This document shows, one piece after another, positions 56,801 through 64,000 of a stretch of DNA of 64,000 nt. Under the pieces are notes generated by a model. It saw only the letters and a program-made list of their open reading frames with translations, had not been told where the DNA came from and did not search any database. The position numbers and the translations under genes were made by a program. This DNA comes from Streptomyces sp. NBC_00513 (GTDB lineage: Bacteria; Actinomycetota; Actinomycetes; Streptomycetales; Streptomycetaceae): the NCBI RefSeq assembly GCF_041431415.1, contig NZ_CP107847.1, positions 54,407 to 118,406 of the forward strand, written 5' to 3'. How positions within the stretch are numbered: position 1 is the stretch's first letter; every line of letters starts with the position of its first letter.

Positions 56801-57343
56801 ATGACACGCGGTTCGGGACCCTACAGGAAGGTCTTCATCCGGCCCGCGCCGAAGTCCGCCAATGCACAGGTGAAATTCCTCCTCACGCAGATGACGGGGT
56901 CAGCGAGGAGCCTGGCGGAGCGTGTGGGCACCTCGACCCGCACGATCGAGCGCTACCGTGCCGGGAAGCTGAAGAAGCGGCAGAAGCGGCTCCAGGACGC
57001 CCTGGTGGAAGCGACCGAATCTGAGTGGCAACCGCAGGTCAGGGCGCAGGCACGCGCATAGGCCTCCACCTCCAGAGGGATGATGGTGGAGGTGACGGCG
57101 TACTTCGGATTCACCTGCACCGGCAGCTCCGACGATGGCCGCGAGCGCCAGATCACCACGGACATCTCGCCCACCTACGTGAAGCAGATCCTGGAGCTCC
57201 AGGCAGCCGATGCGACGGAGGAAGAGCTGCATCCGATCGTCGCCGAGGCCATCACGGAGTCGTATTTCACGGAATGGGGCACACGAGCGGATGGCCTCCG
57301 CGCGGATTTCACATCCGTGTCGTCAATCTCTTTCCGGTTCTGA
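56801..57343 (+). pseudogene. Second tpg-like gene interrupted by an amber codon
   Basis: ATG 56801 preceded by CGGAAG. First part VFIRPAPKSANAQVKFLLTQ, an HTH (GSARSLAERVGTSTRTIERY) and WQPQVRAQARA, then TAG at 57059-57061. The same frame continues with GMMVEVTAYFGFTCTGSSDD and ends SVSSISFRF, matching the C-terminal half of the intact tpg at 47589. Full frame 180 codons versus 187. Without suppression only an 86-residue HTH fragment is made; ATG 57080 could restart the second half. Confidence 0.75.
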
Positions 57344-57379
57344 CCCGGCCGAATTCCAAACCTGCTATAAACCAGATCT

Positions 57380-57414
57380 GCGGGCCGCCGTACAGCGCTC
57401 TGGCGGCGGCCCGC
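57380..57414 (+). terminator. Hairpin after the tpg-like gene
   Basis: GCGGGCCGCC (57380-57389) pairs with GGCGGCCCGC (57405-57414). 37 bp after the stop of the second half. Same position as the hairpin after the intact tpg. Confidence 0.6.
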
Positions 57415-57428
57415 CCTGACTTCTCACC

Positions 57429-58223
57429 ATGAAAGCGAGGCCGATGATGACCAGGATCTGGCCGCCCGGCGGTGGTACCCGTCGACCGCTCACCCCGCGC
57501 ATGGCCGTGCCCCGCGAGCCGGCTGACCCGGCCCGCATCGGCCGTCGCGTCGTACGGCGCCGGGCGAAGGGCATGGACGCCGGCGCGGTCGCGGCGGCCC
57601 TCGAGGACGCGCGGTTCGACGCCCGGCAGAACTCCCGGCACGAGGACCTGGGCGACGACGTCCGCGGCAGGGCGGAGCTCGCGGAGTGGGAGCGCCTGGA
57701 CCAGCTGCTCGCCGATGTGCTGCCGGGCACCGTCTACGACCCGGACGCCGACGACGTCGTCCAGGCCGAGCTCGCCGCCGACGCCGCGGCCGCCGCCGCC
57801 CGGGAAGCCGAGCTGCGGGAAGCTGCCCGGGTCGCGGCCCGCGCCGACGAGCTCCAGGCGCTGCGCGACCTCGGCACCCTGGATCAGACCGAGCCCCGCC
57901 ACGGCGACGAAGCGGTCCGCGACGAGCTCACCCGTCGCGCCGGGTCGTACGTGCAGTCCGACGTCGACGCCTGGCTCGCTCGCGCCCTCGCCGCGCACCG
58001 CGGGCACTATGCCGACCCGGCCGCCCGCGAAGCCGCAGCCGGCCTCCTGCACCCGCCGGTCCTCGCCCACGCCGCGCTGCTCGCGGCCCTCACCCAGCTC
58101 GTGGCCGGCGTCGACGTCGACCAGCTGCCCTTCGCGGCCCGCCTCGCCACCGCCGACTCCGAGGCCGCCGGCGAACTCGCCGCGTTCCTCACCCGCGCCA
58201 TCCCGCCGGGGAGCCGGGCATGA
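57429..58223 (+). CDS. Hypothetical Ala-rich helical protein
   Basis: 264 aa; ATG 57429, or ATG 57444/57447. Strongly helical with long Ala/Glu/Arg runs (AREAELREAARVAARADELQ). LAEWERLDQLLADVLPGTVY and SYVQSDVDAWLARALAAHRG are the least repetitive parts. Overlaps the next small gene by ATGA. No family recognised. Confidence 0.55.
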   Translation: MKARPMMTRIWPPGGGTRRPLTPRMAVPREPADPARIGRRVVRRRAKGMDAGAVAAALEDARFDARQNSRHEDLGDDVRGRAELAEWERLDQLLADVLPGTVYDPDADDVVQAELAADAAAAAAREAELREAARVAARADELQALRDLGTLDQTEPRHGDEAVRDELTRRAGSYVQSDVDAWLARALAAHRGHYADPAAREAAAGLLHPPVLAHAALLAALTQLVAGVDVDQLPFAARLATADSEAAGELAAFLTRAIPPGSRA

Positions 58224-58480
58224 AGCACGGCCAGGAGGTCGTCGCCGTCTGGGAGGAGCACAGCGACATCGGCCACCACTACGAGGAACTGCGCGCCGAC
58301 GGGACCGTCGACGCCTGGACCGAGCCGCCCTTCGGCGAGCCGCTCTACCCCGGCCAGGGCGACCCCGACTACAACCCGATCTGCTCCTGCCCCGGGCCAT
58401 GGCCGCTCGCCTTCTGCCTCGACTGCGCCGGATGCGACGAGTGCGGGCAGTGCGCGTGCTTCCCCCCGCGCTTGCTGTGA
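58220..58480 (+). CDS. Small Cys-rich protein, 86 aa
   Basis: ATG overlapping the previous stop. N-terminal half EVVAVWEEHSDIGHHYEELR; the C-terminal part has seven Cys (ICSCPGPWPLAFCLDCAGCD, ECGQCACF), likely a metal-binding knuckle. Co-transcribed with the helical protein upstream. Function unknown. Confidence 0.6.
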   Translation: MKHGQEVVAVWEEHSDIGHHYEELRADGTVDAWTEPPFGEPLYPGQGDPDYNPICSCPGPWPLAFCLDCAGCDECGQCACFPPRLL

Positions 58481-58875
58481 GGTTCACGCTGAGCGACGAC
58501 AACACCTCACAACACCCTGTCGGCCAGCCTGTGAGCTGTGAGGCTAAATGCGACTGTATGCCCTGTTTGCCTATGAGGTAGCGGGCTATTTTCCCTGGTG
58601 AACAGCTTTCAGACCATCCGGCCTGTGAGCTGTGAGGCCCCAGACCCGCAACCTCGGCGTTCGTCACCCTCGGTTGCATACGGGGTGCAACACTGCTGTG
58701 CAACGCACTCGCGCAACACACTGCAACAGACCCCTGTTGCGGGCCTGACCTGCGAAGACGCCTCCGGTGCAACGCGAGCAGGCGTGTTGCACCCCCGCGT
58801 TGCACCCCTCCACCTCGCCCGGACCCCGATTGCCCACATGCCGCTGCCCGTCACTCCCGCCCGACCACGGACGTT
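58481..58875. repeat. Non-coding region rich in TGCAAC/GTTGCA and a 17-bp direct repeat
   Basis: CCTGTGAGCTGTGAGGC occurs at 58528-58544 and 58622-58638. From 58671 to 58811 the hexamer TGCAAC or its complement GTTGCA appears at least seven times (for example GTGCAACACTG, GTGCAACGCAC, GTTGCACCCC). No protein-like frame. Could be operator, partition or origin DNA. Confidence 0.5.
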
Positions 58876-59361
58876 GTGCGGGACATGGACTGGAAGCAGC
58901 TGCTCAAAGACCTCGCGGACGCGGTGGAGCTACGCAATCGCAGGGTGGCGAGCCTGCGCGCCGCCGGTTCCACCGTGGCCGAGCTGGCAGCGCAGGCCCT
59001 CGCGGCCGGCGCCCCGGACGCCCCCCTGCGCCGCATCCTGGCCGCGATGGAACCGGTGATTGAGCACGAGCGCCGACCGCAGCAGTCCACGACTGCGCCC
59101 GAGCCGCCCCCGGCTCCTCCCAGGTACTCGCTGACGGAAGCGTGCGCGAAGAAGATCCTGCCCTGGACGGCTCCCACGGCTCGCAAGTACATGCGAGGGC
59201 ACTCGCCAAGGCGTGGCATCCCCGTGCCGACCGGAAGCCTGGAGGGGAAGGCGACCCGCTATACCGAGGATGAGCTCACCACCTGGCTGTCGGCCTGGCA
59301 GCAGCAGGTCGACGCCGCTCCCGATCGCCTCGGCGAAGCGCCCGACCTGGTGTCACGCTGA
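58876..59361 (+). CDS. Putative DNA-binding protein with excisionase-like end
   Basis: 161 aa from GTG 58876 (ATG 58885 possible). Helical N-terminal half; C-terminal YSLTEACAKKILPWTAPTAR, KYMRGHSPRRGIPVP and TRYTEDELTTWLSAWQ look like a MerR/excisionase-type winged HTH (start helix, Arg wing, final helix). Lies downstream of the TGCAAC cluster, which it might bind. Family tentative. Confidence 0.5.
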   Translation: MRDMDWKQLLKDLADAVELRNRRVASLRAAGSTVAELAAQALAAGAPDAPLRRILAAMEPVIEHERRPQQSTTAPEPPPAPPRYSLTEACAKKILPWTAPTARKYMRGHSPRRGIPVPTGSLEGKATRYTEDELTTWLSAWQQQVDAAPDRLGEAPDLVSR

Positions 59362-59379
59362 CGGAGAGTAATTGTCACG

Positions 59380-59521
59380 CATGCGCTCGGGAGATCAACT
59401 CTTACGTGTCACGCTGCCCCGAATCTGTCCCTGTTTGTCCGTTTCTCAGGGTCGTAGGGCTCTCCAGGGGCCGTTTTCGGGGTGGAGCGTGACACGTAAG
59501 AGTTGATCTCCCGAGCGCATG
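59380..59521. repeat. Perfect 36-bp inverted repeat with 70-bp centre
   Basis: The left arm 59380-59415 begins CATGCGCTCGGGAGATC, and the right arm 59486-59521 is its exact reverse complement. The 70-bp middle (59416-59485) has no gene. Part of the arm core (TGTCACGCTG) also occurs once more at 59351-59360. A cruciform or long hairpin is possible; not a known insertion sequence. Confidence 0.85.
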
Positions 59522-59632
59522 TGAGCAGTACGGAACGTAGCCACGGAGACGGGTTCGGCCGGACTGGTCCCGAGCCCGGCAGCCCGGCGATACCGTGGTG
59601 AGACACGCCAGTTCTGCCCCCTGGAGCCCTCG

Positions 59633-59866
59633 ATGAGCGAACAGCCGGCCCCCGCCGACACCGCCGCCCGGCAGCTGGATCCCGCGGCCGCCGACGCGGT
59701 GCGCGCGTACGCGGCCAAGACCCGCGCCGACGCCGACCGGTTCGCCGCCGTCCTGGAGGACATCGCCACCAACGGCGTGCCCGACCCCGAGCAGTGCACC
59801 CCGTGGGAGGAGCTGCGCGAGGCCCACCTCACCCGCCTCGCCGCCCAGCGCCCGGCCGTCGCCTGA
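59633..59866 (+). CDS. Putative antitoxin of a ParD/RelE-type pair
   Basis: 77 aa, helical and acidic (DAVRAYAAKTRADADRFAAV, LEDIATNGVPDPE). Its stop overlaps the next gene's ATG (TGATG). Gene order, size and coupling fit an antitoxin for the RelE-like protein downstream. DNA-binding motif not evident. Confidence 0.55.
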   Translation: MSEQPAPADTAARQLDPAAADAVRAYAAKTRADADRFAAVLEDIATNGVPDPEQCTPWEELREAHLTRLAAQRPAVA

Positions 59867-60138
59867 TGCCCGCACCGCACGGCCCGCGCCGCGCCCGGAT
59901 CACGTTTTCCGACTCCGCCGCGAAGCAGCTGGAGAACATCACCAGCGAGGCGGACATCCACGCCCTGGACCGCGCCCTGGTCGTCGTCTCCGTCGACCCC
60001 GAGGTCGGCGCGCCGATCCCCGGCAGCGCCGCCGGCCCCCAGCTGCGCGAGTACGCCGACGACGTCGAGCGGGTCCGCTTGCTGTACTGGGTTTCGGCTT
60101 TGCGGACCGTGGTCGTGGTCGCGTACCTCGAGGTCTAG
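59866..60138 (+). CDS. RelE/ParE-like toxin
   Basis: 90 aa. The typical plan is ARITFSDSAAKQLENI (strand-helix start), a helix, then QLREYADDVERVRLLYWVSA and LRTVVVVAYLEV, the terminal beta strands of RelE folds. It would act as an mRNA nuclease or gyrase inhibitor. Coupled to the upstream small gene. The pair could stabilise the replicon. Confidence 0.6.
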   Translation: MPAPHGPRRARITFSDSAAKQLENITSEADIHALDRALVVVSVDPEVGAPIPGSAAGPQLREYADDVERVRLLYWVSALRTVVVVAYLEV

Positions 60139-60155
60139 CCGCCGAAGGAGCCGAG

Positions 60156-60680
60156 GTGCCCCACCTCATCCAGCAGCTCTCCGCCAACCGCGTCCTCGGC
60201 GGGCTCCGCACCGCCCTGGCGGGGTGCTCCCTCCAAGCCGCCACGCTCCGCGAAGGCCCGGCGCAGGACGACGGGCCGGGCGCGGCCTGGCTCGTGTTCC
60301 TGTGCCCCGCCCACTCCGATGGCCTGCCCGCGTGGCCCGCGGCCGCGTCCCACCCCGACGACGGCTCGATGCCCTGCGGGACCGTCCTGGACTACCGCAC
60401 TGCCGAGCAGCAGCTCCAGTCGCACGCCGACCTGTGGCTGACGACGCTGACCGGCGTGGACCCCCAGGCGCTGGGCTACGTCTGGTCCGACGTCCTGGAC
60501 CAGGCCGACCGCGTGCTGCTCGCCCGGTTCGAAGAAGCCGGCACCGAAGGCCAGGACAGTCCGCTGCAGAACATGCTGGCGGTGATGGACCTGGCGCGCC
60601 GGGCCGCGGCTGAAGGCGACCTCGCACTGGCGGCAACGTCCCTGGGGCACTGCGAGACCCTCGCGCAGGGCCTGCTGTGA
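60156..60680 (+). CDS. Hypothetical protein, 174 aa
   Basis: GTG with GAAGGAG upstream, 17 bp after the toxin gene. Mixed composition with no motif recognised (LSANRVLGGLRTALAGCSLQ, AWLVFLCPAHSDG, NMLAVMDLARRAAAEGDLAL). Possibly the third gene of the toxin-antitoxin operon. Confidence 0.55.
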   Translation: MPHLIQQLSANRVLGGLRTALAGCSLQAATLREGPAQDDGPGAAWLVFLCPAHSDGLPAWPAAASHPDDGSMPCGTVLDYRTAEQQLQSHADLWLTTLTGVDPQALGYVWSDVLDQADRVLLARFEEAGTEGQDSPLQNMLAVMDLARRAAAEGDLALAATSLGHCETLAQGLL

Positions 60681-60733
60681 CCTGAGAGGTCTGCGGGAGC
60701 CTGCGGGCATCACGGCTGGCCTCTCCGCATGTT

Positions 60734-60866
60734 CGTCGTCTGGTGAGGGATCGGGTCCGTCGTCTGGTGAGGGATCGCTCGCGTAAGAGGAATACCTAGG
60801 ACTGACTGACCAGATGACGAACGCGTTCTTCCTCACCCGCCGTAGGCGAGGTACCGGTAGTGGAAG
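60734..60866. repeat. Second copy of the iteron-like block, non-coding here
   Basis: CGTCGTCTGGTGAGGGATCG occurs twice in perfect form (60734-60753, 60758-60777; 24-bp period), followed by CCTAGGACTGACT and CACCCGCCGTAGGCGAGGTA. It matches 5407-5537 by about 80% over ~130 bp but contains stop codons and a slipped frame. This favours a functional DNA element (origin or Rep-binding site). Confidence 0.6.
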
Positions 60867-61667
60867 CTGCGGTGGACCTCGCTGACGCGAAGGTGTGATC
60901 CCGATGGCTCTGGTGCGCAGCATTCGCACGGCCGGGCAGAGCCTGCCGCCGCACCCGGCACCCGGGGCCCGCATGATCCTTCCCGGCGCTGTGCGGCTTC
61001 CTGCGGCGCTCTGAGCTCCTCTGGACTCCCGAGAGTCGATCACGGGCCTCTCAGGCCCTCACAGCGGCGTACAGCGGCTCGGGCGGCACTGGGGGCGGGG
61101 GCTCCCCGGCCATGCTCGCCGCGGCTCGTCCTCGGCGCCGGTGTTCTCCCTCTCCCGGCCGCGAGCTCTGCTCTCAGGGGGAAGAGAGTTCAACCCGCAG
61201 ATAGGTACTACAACTACTTACCTACATTGGGGTGCAAGAAGGTCGTCGCCACGGTGCCCGGCTGCGTCCCGCTCGGACCGCCCCCAGCGGGCCCCGAGGG
61301 AGCCCCGTCGGGGATCCTCCAGCACCGGCGGGCGCTTGCACCCTTCCGTCTGCTGCCCGTCCTGCTGCACGGGCTGCTGCTCCTGGTGGAGAAGGGTGCA
61401 AGGGCAGCAGAGGGGTGCAAGGCCGGGTGCTGCCCCGGCCGTTTGGCTCGCGGTGCAGCATGTGCCCGACCCGGGCGGCACAAGGGTGCTGCACGTGTAG
61501 CAAGGCCGACCTCACCAATGCAGCACGGCCGGCTGCTGCACCGGAGCCGACTACACGGACACGGCTGCTGCAATCCGCTTGCTGCCACCGCTCCGGCCGT
61601 ACGTCTTCCGTACGCGAGAAGCGGCGCCGCACCGGTGGGTGCAACGCCGCTTCGGTGAGGAAGAGGC
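60867..61667. other. Non-coding stretch with GGGTGCAAG repeats
   Basis: No gene supported. GGGTGCAAG, or its complement CTTGCACCC, occurs at 61229, 61335, 61394 and 61413; related GTGCTGCA and GCAGCACC motifs fill 61440-61570. TAGGTACTACAACTACTTAC near 61203 is an AT-richer spot. It lies just downstream of the two winged-helix genes, a plausible place for an origin or copy-control region. Confidence 0.4.
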
Positions 61668-62144
61668 TCAGGTTCGCCGGCGCGCGGCGAGGTCGATCGG
61701 CGGCTCCAGCCGCCGCTGCCGCTCGGCAGCCTTGGCCCGCTTCTCCTCCTCGTACGCCTCGATCTGCTGCTCGTAGCGCTCTTGGAAGTCGGGGTGATCG
61801 AAGCGGTCGTCGTCATCCATCGCCCCGATGGCCTGCAGCTGCTCGGCTGGGGTCCGGAACCCGGCGATCAGCGGGCTGAGGCGGTAGGCGCCGTTGCCCT
61901 CCTTCCACACCATCCGGGCGAAGGCGAGGTGCTGGAGGGCGCGAGTGATCTTCGTCCGAGTGATGCCGAGCTCGGTGGCGAGGGTGCCGTGAGTGACCAG
62001 GCAGCGCCCGCCCGGCTCCTGACGGCCCAGGAGGTGGATCAGCACGGGGTACGCGGACGGTGGCATGCCACGCGGGGCGAACACCAGAGCGTTGTTGGCC
62101 GTCCAGACGTACTCCGGCGCGACGTGCTCCACAGCGATCGTCAT
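61668..62144 (-). CDS. Winged-helix protein, replication or regulator type
   Basis: 158 aa, ATG overlapping the stop of the preceding gene (62141-62144). YVWTANNALVFAPRGMPPSA, HLLGRQEPGGRCLVTHGTLA and TELGITRTKITRALQHLAFA (the HTH) with MVWKEGNGAYRLSPLIAGF as the wing. Arg/Glu-rich tail. It pairs with the gene before it; both read like the small plasmid proteins with a MarR/RepL-like fold. Confidence 0.55.
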   Translation of the reverse strand: MTIAVEHVAPEYVWTANNALVFAPRGMPPSAYPVLIHLLGRQEPGGRCLVTHGTLATELGITRTKITRALQHLAFARMVWKEGNGAYRLSPLIAGFRTPAEQLQAIGAMDDDDRFDHPDFQERYEQQIEAYEEEKRAKAAERQRRLEPPIDLAARRRT

Positions 62145-62800
62145 GACGTCCCATCCTCCTCGGCGCGGGCCTGGGCACGCGCCTTGTCCTCCCGGAGCGG
62201 CTTCTGCTCCGGCTTCGGGAGCTGCCGCAGTTCCTTGAACACCTCGGGCAGATCCGGGTTGTCCTCGATGGCGTCCAGCAGCGAGAGCTGATCGACCTTC
62301 AGTGTCCCCTGTGCCCGCATACCCGCCTTCGGCTCCACCGGCACCCGGCCGCCCCGCAGCGAGAGCCGCGGGTGGAGCTGGTAGAGCCCGGCCTTCACCT
62401 TGGCGGTCACCCCGAGGGCACCGGTGTCCTTAAGCGACCGGGAGATCTGGCTCTGCTTGACCTTCAGAAGTCCGGCCAACTTGCTCTGCGTCGCCTCCAC
62501 GGTCCCGCCGGGCTTCTGGATCCCCATCATCCTGATGATCAGCCTCAGGGTGACGATGTCGTCGCGGTAATAGTCCGAGAGCCAGCACAGGAACTCCTGG
62601 CTGTCCATGACGAAGTCGTCGCCCAGGAAGCCGTCGCTGGTGACCGGCGGCTCGACACTGGCCCGGTAGCCGTCCGGCAGGTTGACCACGTTGGTACGCC
62701 GCAGCGCCCCGGGCGCCCGGAAGGCGCTGGGCGGGGGAGGCGGTGGAGCTCCGGGCGAGGCCGGCCTCCGGCGCGGCTGCTGCTGGGGCTGTGCAGTCAT
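62141..62800 (-). CDS. RepL-like winged-helix protein, possible replication initiator
   Basis: 219 aa from ATG 62800 with GAGGAG ~12 bases upstream (a longer start is possible). FLCWLSDYYRDDIVTLRLII, then GIQKPGGTVEATQSKLAGLL and KVKQSQISRSLKDTGALGVT form an HTH; YQLHPRLSLRGGRV resembles the post-wing motif of RepL initiators. Upstream DNA (62855-63109) carries four iteron-like motifs and palindromes. Role by inference. Confidence 0.55.
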   Translation of the reverse strand: MTAQPQQQPRRRPASPGAPPPPPPSAFRAPGALRRTNVVNLPDGYRASVEPPVTSDGFLGDDFVMDSQEFLCWLSDYYRDDIVTLRLIIRMMGIQKPGGTVEATQSKLAGLLKVKQSQISRSLKDTGALGVTAKVKAGLYQLHPRLSLRGGRVPVEPKAGMRAQGTLKVDQLSLLDAIEDNPDLPEVFKELRQLPKPEQKPLREDKARAQARAEEDGTS

Positions 62801-62854
62801 CGCGGTGGTCCGCTCCTCAAGATCGGTAGGGCCAGGCACCGGCAGCATACGCGA

Positions 62855-63109
62855 TTGTCTCCCTGGCGCACTTTCGTGTCTCCCCACTGCACTTTCGGCG
62901 TGTCGTTATCACCCGGGGGTGATTTCTCCCCCCTGCCGATCCGCGAGCGACCCCAACGCCCCACCCGTCCCGAATGTCTCCCCAGTGCACAATCCAACGC
63001 CCGGCCCCGTGGGACTCGCCCGGCGGATTGTCTCCCTGGTGCACAAACCGACGTGGTTTTATAACCCCCGGGCGATAACTGGCCCCTCGATTTATCACCC
63101 CGGGGTGAT
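62855..63109. repeat. Four TGTCTCCC-N-TGCAC iterons and two CACCC/GGGTG palindromes
   Basis: Motifs TTGTCTCCCTGGCGCAC (62855), TGTCTCCCCACTGCAC (62877), TGTCTCCCCAGTGCAC (62975) and TTGTCTCCCTGGTGCAC (63028). Palindromes: ATCACCCGGGGGTGAT (62908-62923) and ATCACCCCGGGGTGAT (63094-63109). They lie upstream of the minus-strand winged-helix operon, so they may be operators or an origin. Confidence 0.65.
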
Positions 63110-63173
63110 ACTCCCAGCGGCACCAAAACGCGCTGACCTGGGGCGATGCGGAATCTCGCTCCCCCTCTAGAGC

Positions 63174-63720
63174 GTGTGCGCGCGTGATACCGGATCACGC
63201 GGCCGTGATCAACCACCGACACGCCGCAGTCTGGGGCCGGGTCTCCGGCCCCGTTCGCGGCGGCTGCGGGCCGGGCACGGACGTGGCGGGCCAGGCTTCG
63301 CGTGCGGGTCCGCGCGGCAGCTGCGGACCGTAGGCGGCAGTAGCGGCTCTGGGTCTCGGGTGGTGCCGACCGTAACGATCAAAAGCGAGGAAGCGTGGCT
63401 GGTGCCGGTGGTCGGTTCCGCCGCCCGGCCCTGGGGGCCGTTCGGCTCCGGTACCTCCGCACGCCGGAATTCGAACTTTCCGATATCTGAGGTACCGTTC
63501 TGTGGCTCGGGCTGCCAACTTCCCAATTCGTCATTCCTCGCGCCAGTGTGTGAAACCGAATTCCGGTGCAACTTTGCATCAAAAACCGCGCCCCGCCCGG
63601 GCAGTAGGGGGGTGTCCCGTATTTCCGCCAACGGTACATGCCGCATCAACCCGATGCACGCGGTACACTAGAACCCACACGAACGAGCGACCCCCCATCT
63701 CGTAGCCAGCCCGGCCCGCG
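63174..63720. other. Subterminal region without genes
   Basis: No gene on either strand is supported. Frames exist but have biased composition. Gene-free subterminal DNA is usual next to Streptomyces telomeres. One stretch, near 63460-63560 (ATTCGAACTTTCCGATATCT), is slightly less GC-rich. Confidence 0.4.
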
Positions 63721-63770
63721 CCAGCGGGCCCCAACGGTCCTGGAGGCGCAGCCGGAAGGACCGTCAGGCG

Positions 63771-64000
63771 GGGGAGCGCAGCGGACCCGCCCAGGAGTCC
63801 GCAGGACTCCCCAACTCCCCAACCTGAGCCCCCACTAGCCCGCACCCCTCGACCCCGCCGCCACGGGCCGCGCACCGCGCGGCCAGCCGGGCGCGCAGCG
63901 GCCGGCCCCACTGCCTCCTGGAGCGCAGCGGAGGGAGGCGCCCACGCTCCGCGTGGGCCAAGGGAGCGCAGCGACCGCTCCCCTTGCATAGCGCGCAGCG
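63771..64000. other. Telomere-like terminal DNA with short hairpins
   Basis: Successive hairpins: GGAGTCC-GCA-GGACTCC (63794-63810), GGCCGCGC-ACC-GCGCGGCC (63866-63884), GCCTCC...GGAGGC with GAGCGCAGCG inside (63913-63939), GCCCACGC-TCC-GCGTGGGC (63940-63958) and GGGAGCG...CGCTCCC with GCAGCGAC as the loop (63962-63982). Short loops and repeated GCGCAGCG are features of Streptomyces telomeres. The window stops here, so the true end is not proven. Confidence 0.65.

Noticed and set aside
59380..59521. An insertion sequence bounded by the 36-bp inverted repeats
   Set aside because: The 70-bp interior cannot encode a transposase and no flanking target duplication is visible.
63174..63989. Reading frames in the last 800 bases
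   Set aside because: Biased composition, no ribosome sites, and they run through telomere-like hairpins.

Overview
The window looks like the terminal part of a linear Streptomyces replicon, most likely a large linear plasmid, although a chromosome arm cannot be excluded. Base composition is very GC-rich. A telomere maintenance pair, tap and tpg, lies at 45.3-48.2 kb. A second tpg-like gene at 56.8 kb is interrupted by an amber codon. The last ~250 bases consist of short perfect hairpins with GCGCAGC-type loops, as in actinobacterial telomeres. Replication-type genes occur at both ends: a large winged-helix/zinc-ribbon protein at 4.6-6.4 kb and two small winged-helix proteins at 61.7-62.8 kb. 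An iteron-like block inside the first gene recurs as non-coding DNA at 60.73-60.87 kb. No tRNA, rRNA or intact insertion sequence was seen.

Layout. 0.1-3.1 kb: a regulator, a split pyrimidine reductase/deaminase pair and a frameshifted GIY-YIG nuclease. 3.1-6.4 kb: a small XRE protein, ~0.9 kb of mostly empty DNA, then the putative replication initiator. 6.6-27.3 kb: a complete type I-E CRISPR-Cas system with four arrays (27, 17, 35 and 25 repeats by manual count). Arrays 1-3 read leftwards and array 4 reads rightwards. The genes run cas3, then cse1-cse2-cas7-cas5-cas6-cas1-cas2 in one tightly overlapping operon. A Uma2-type nuclease, a broken PIN-like gene, an HD hydrolase, a truncated aminotransferase and a Nudix hydrolase sit between the arrays. 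27.4-38.5 kb: small Streptomyces-type proteins, helix-turn-helix proteins, a broken PP2C phosphatase, and a Ku-DNA ligase end-joining pair.

38.6-45.2 kb: an excalibur protein, a STAND ATPase with a helical-repeat C-terminus, a PIN protein, a tandem zeta-type kinase/toxin and a small convergent partner. 45.3-48.2 kb: tap-tpg. 48.3-56.1 kb: a cluster that resembles a defence island, with AbiV, a DUF4145 protein, a membrane-anchored Mrr-type nuclease, a protein with four zinc ribbons fused to GIY-YIG, and a large protein with a HEPN-like motif. 56.1-60.7 kb: transposase debris, the broken tpg, unknown genes, a perfect 36-bp inverted repeat and a ParD/RelE-like toxin-antitoxin pair. 60.7-64.0 kb: replication-like genes, iterons, palindromes and the telomere-like end.

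How it fits together: Tap and Tpg would cap the ends, the Rep-like genes and iterons would start internal replication, and Ku plus ligase could join broken ends. CRISPR and the accessory nuclease and abortive genes would guard against phage and competing plasmids. Several genes carry single-base frameshifts (2.88, 11.16, 12.89, 33.16 and 56.34 kb), so either decay or sequencing indels must be considered. All functional calls are by eye from translated motifs; no database search was run.
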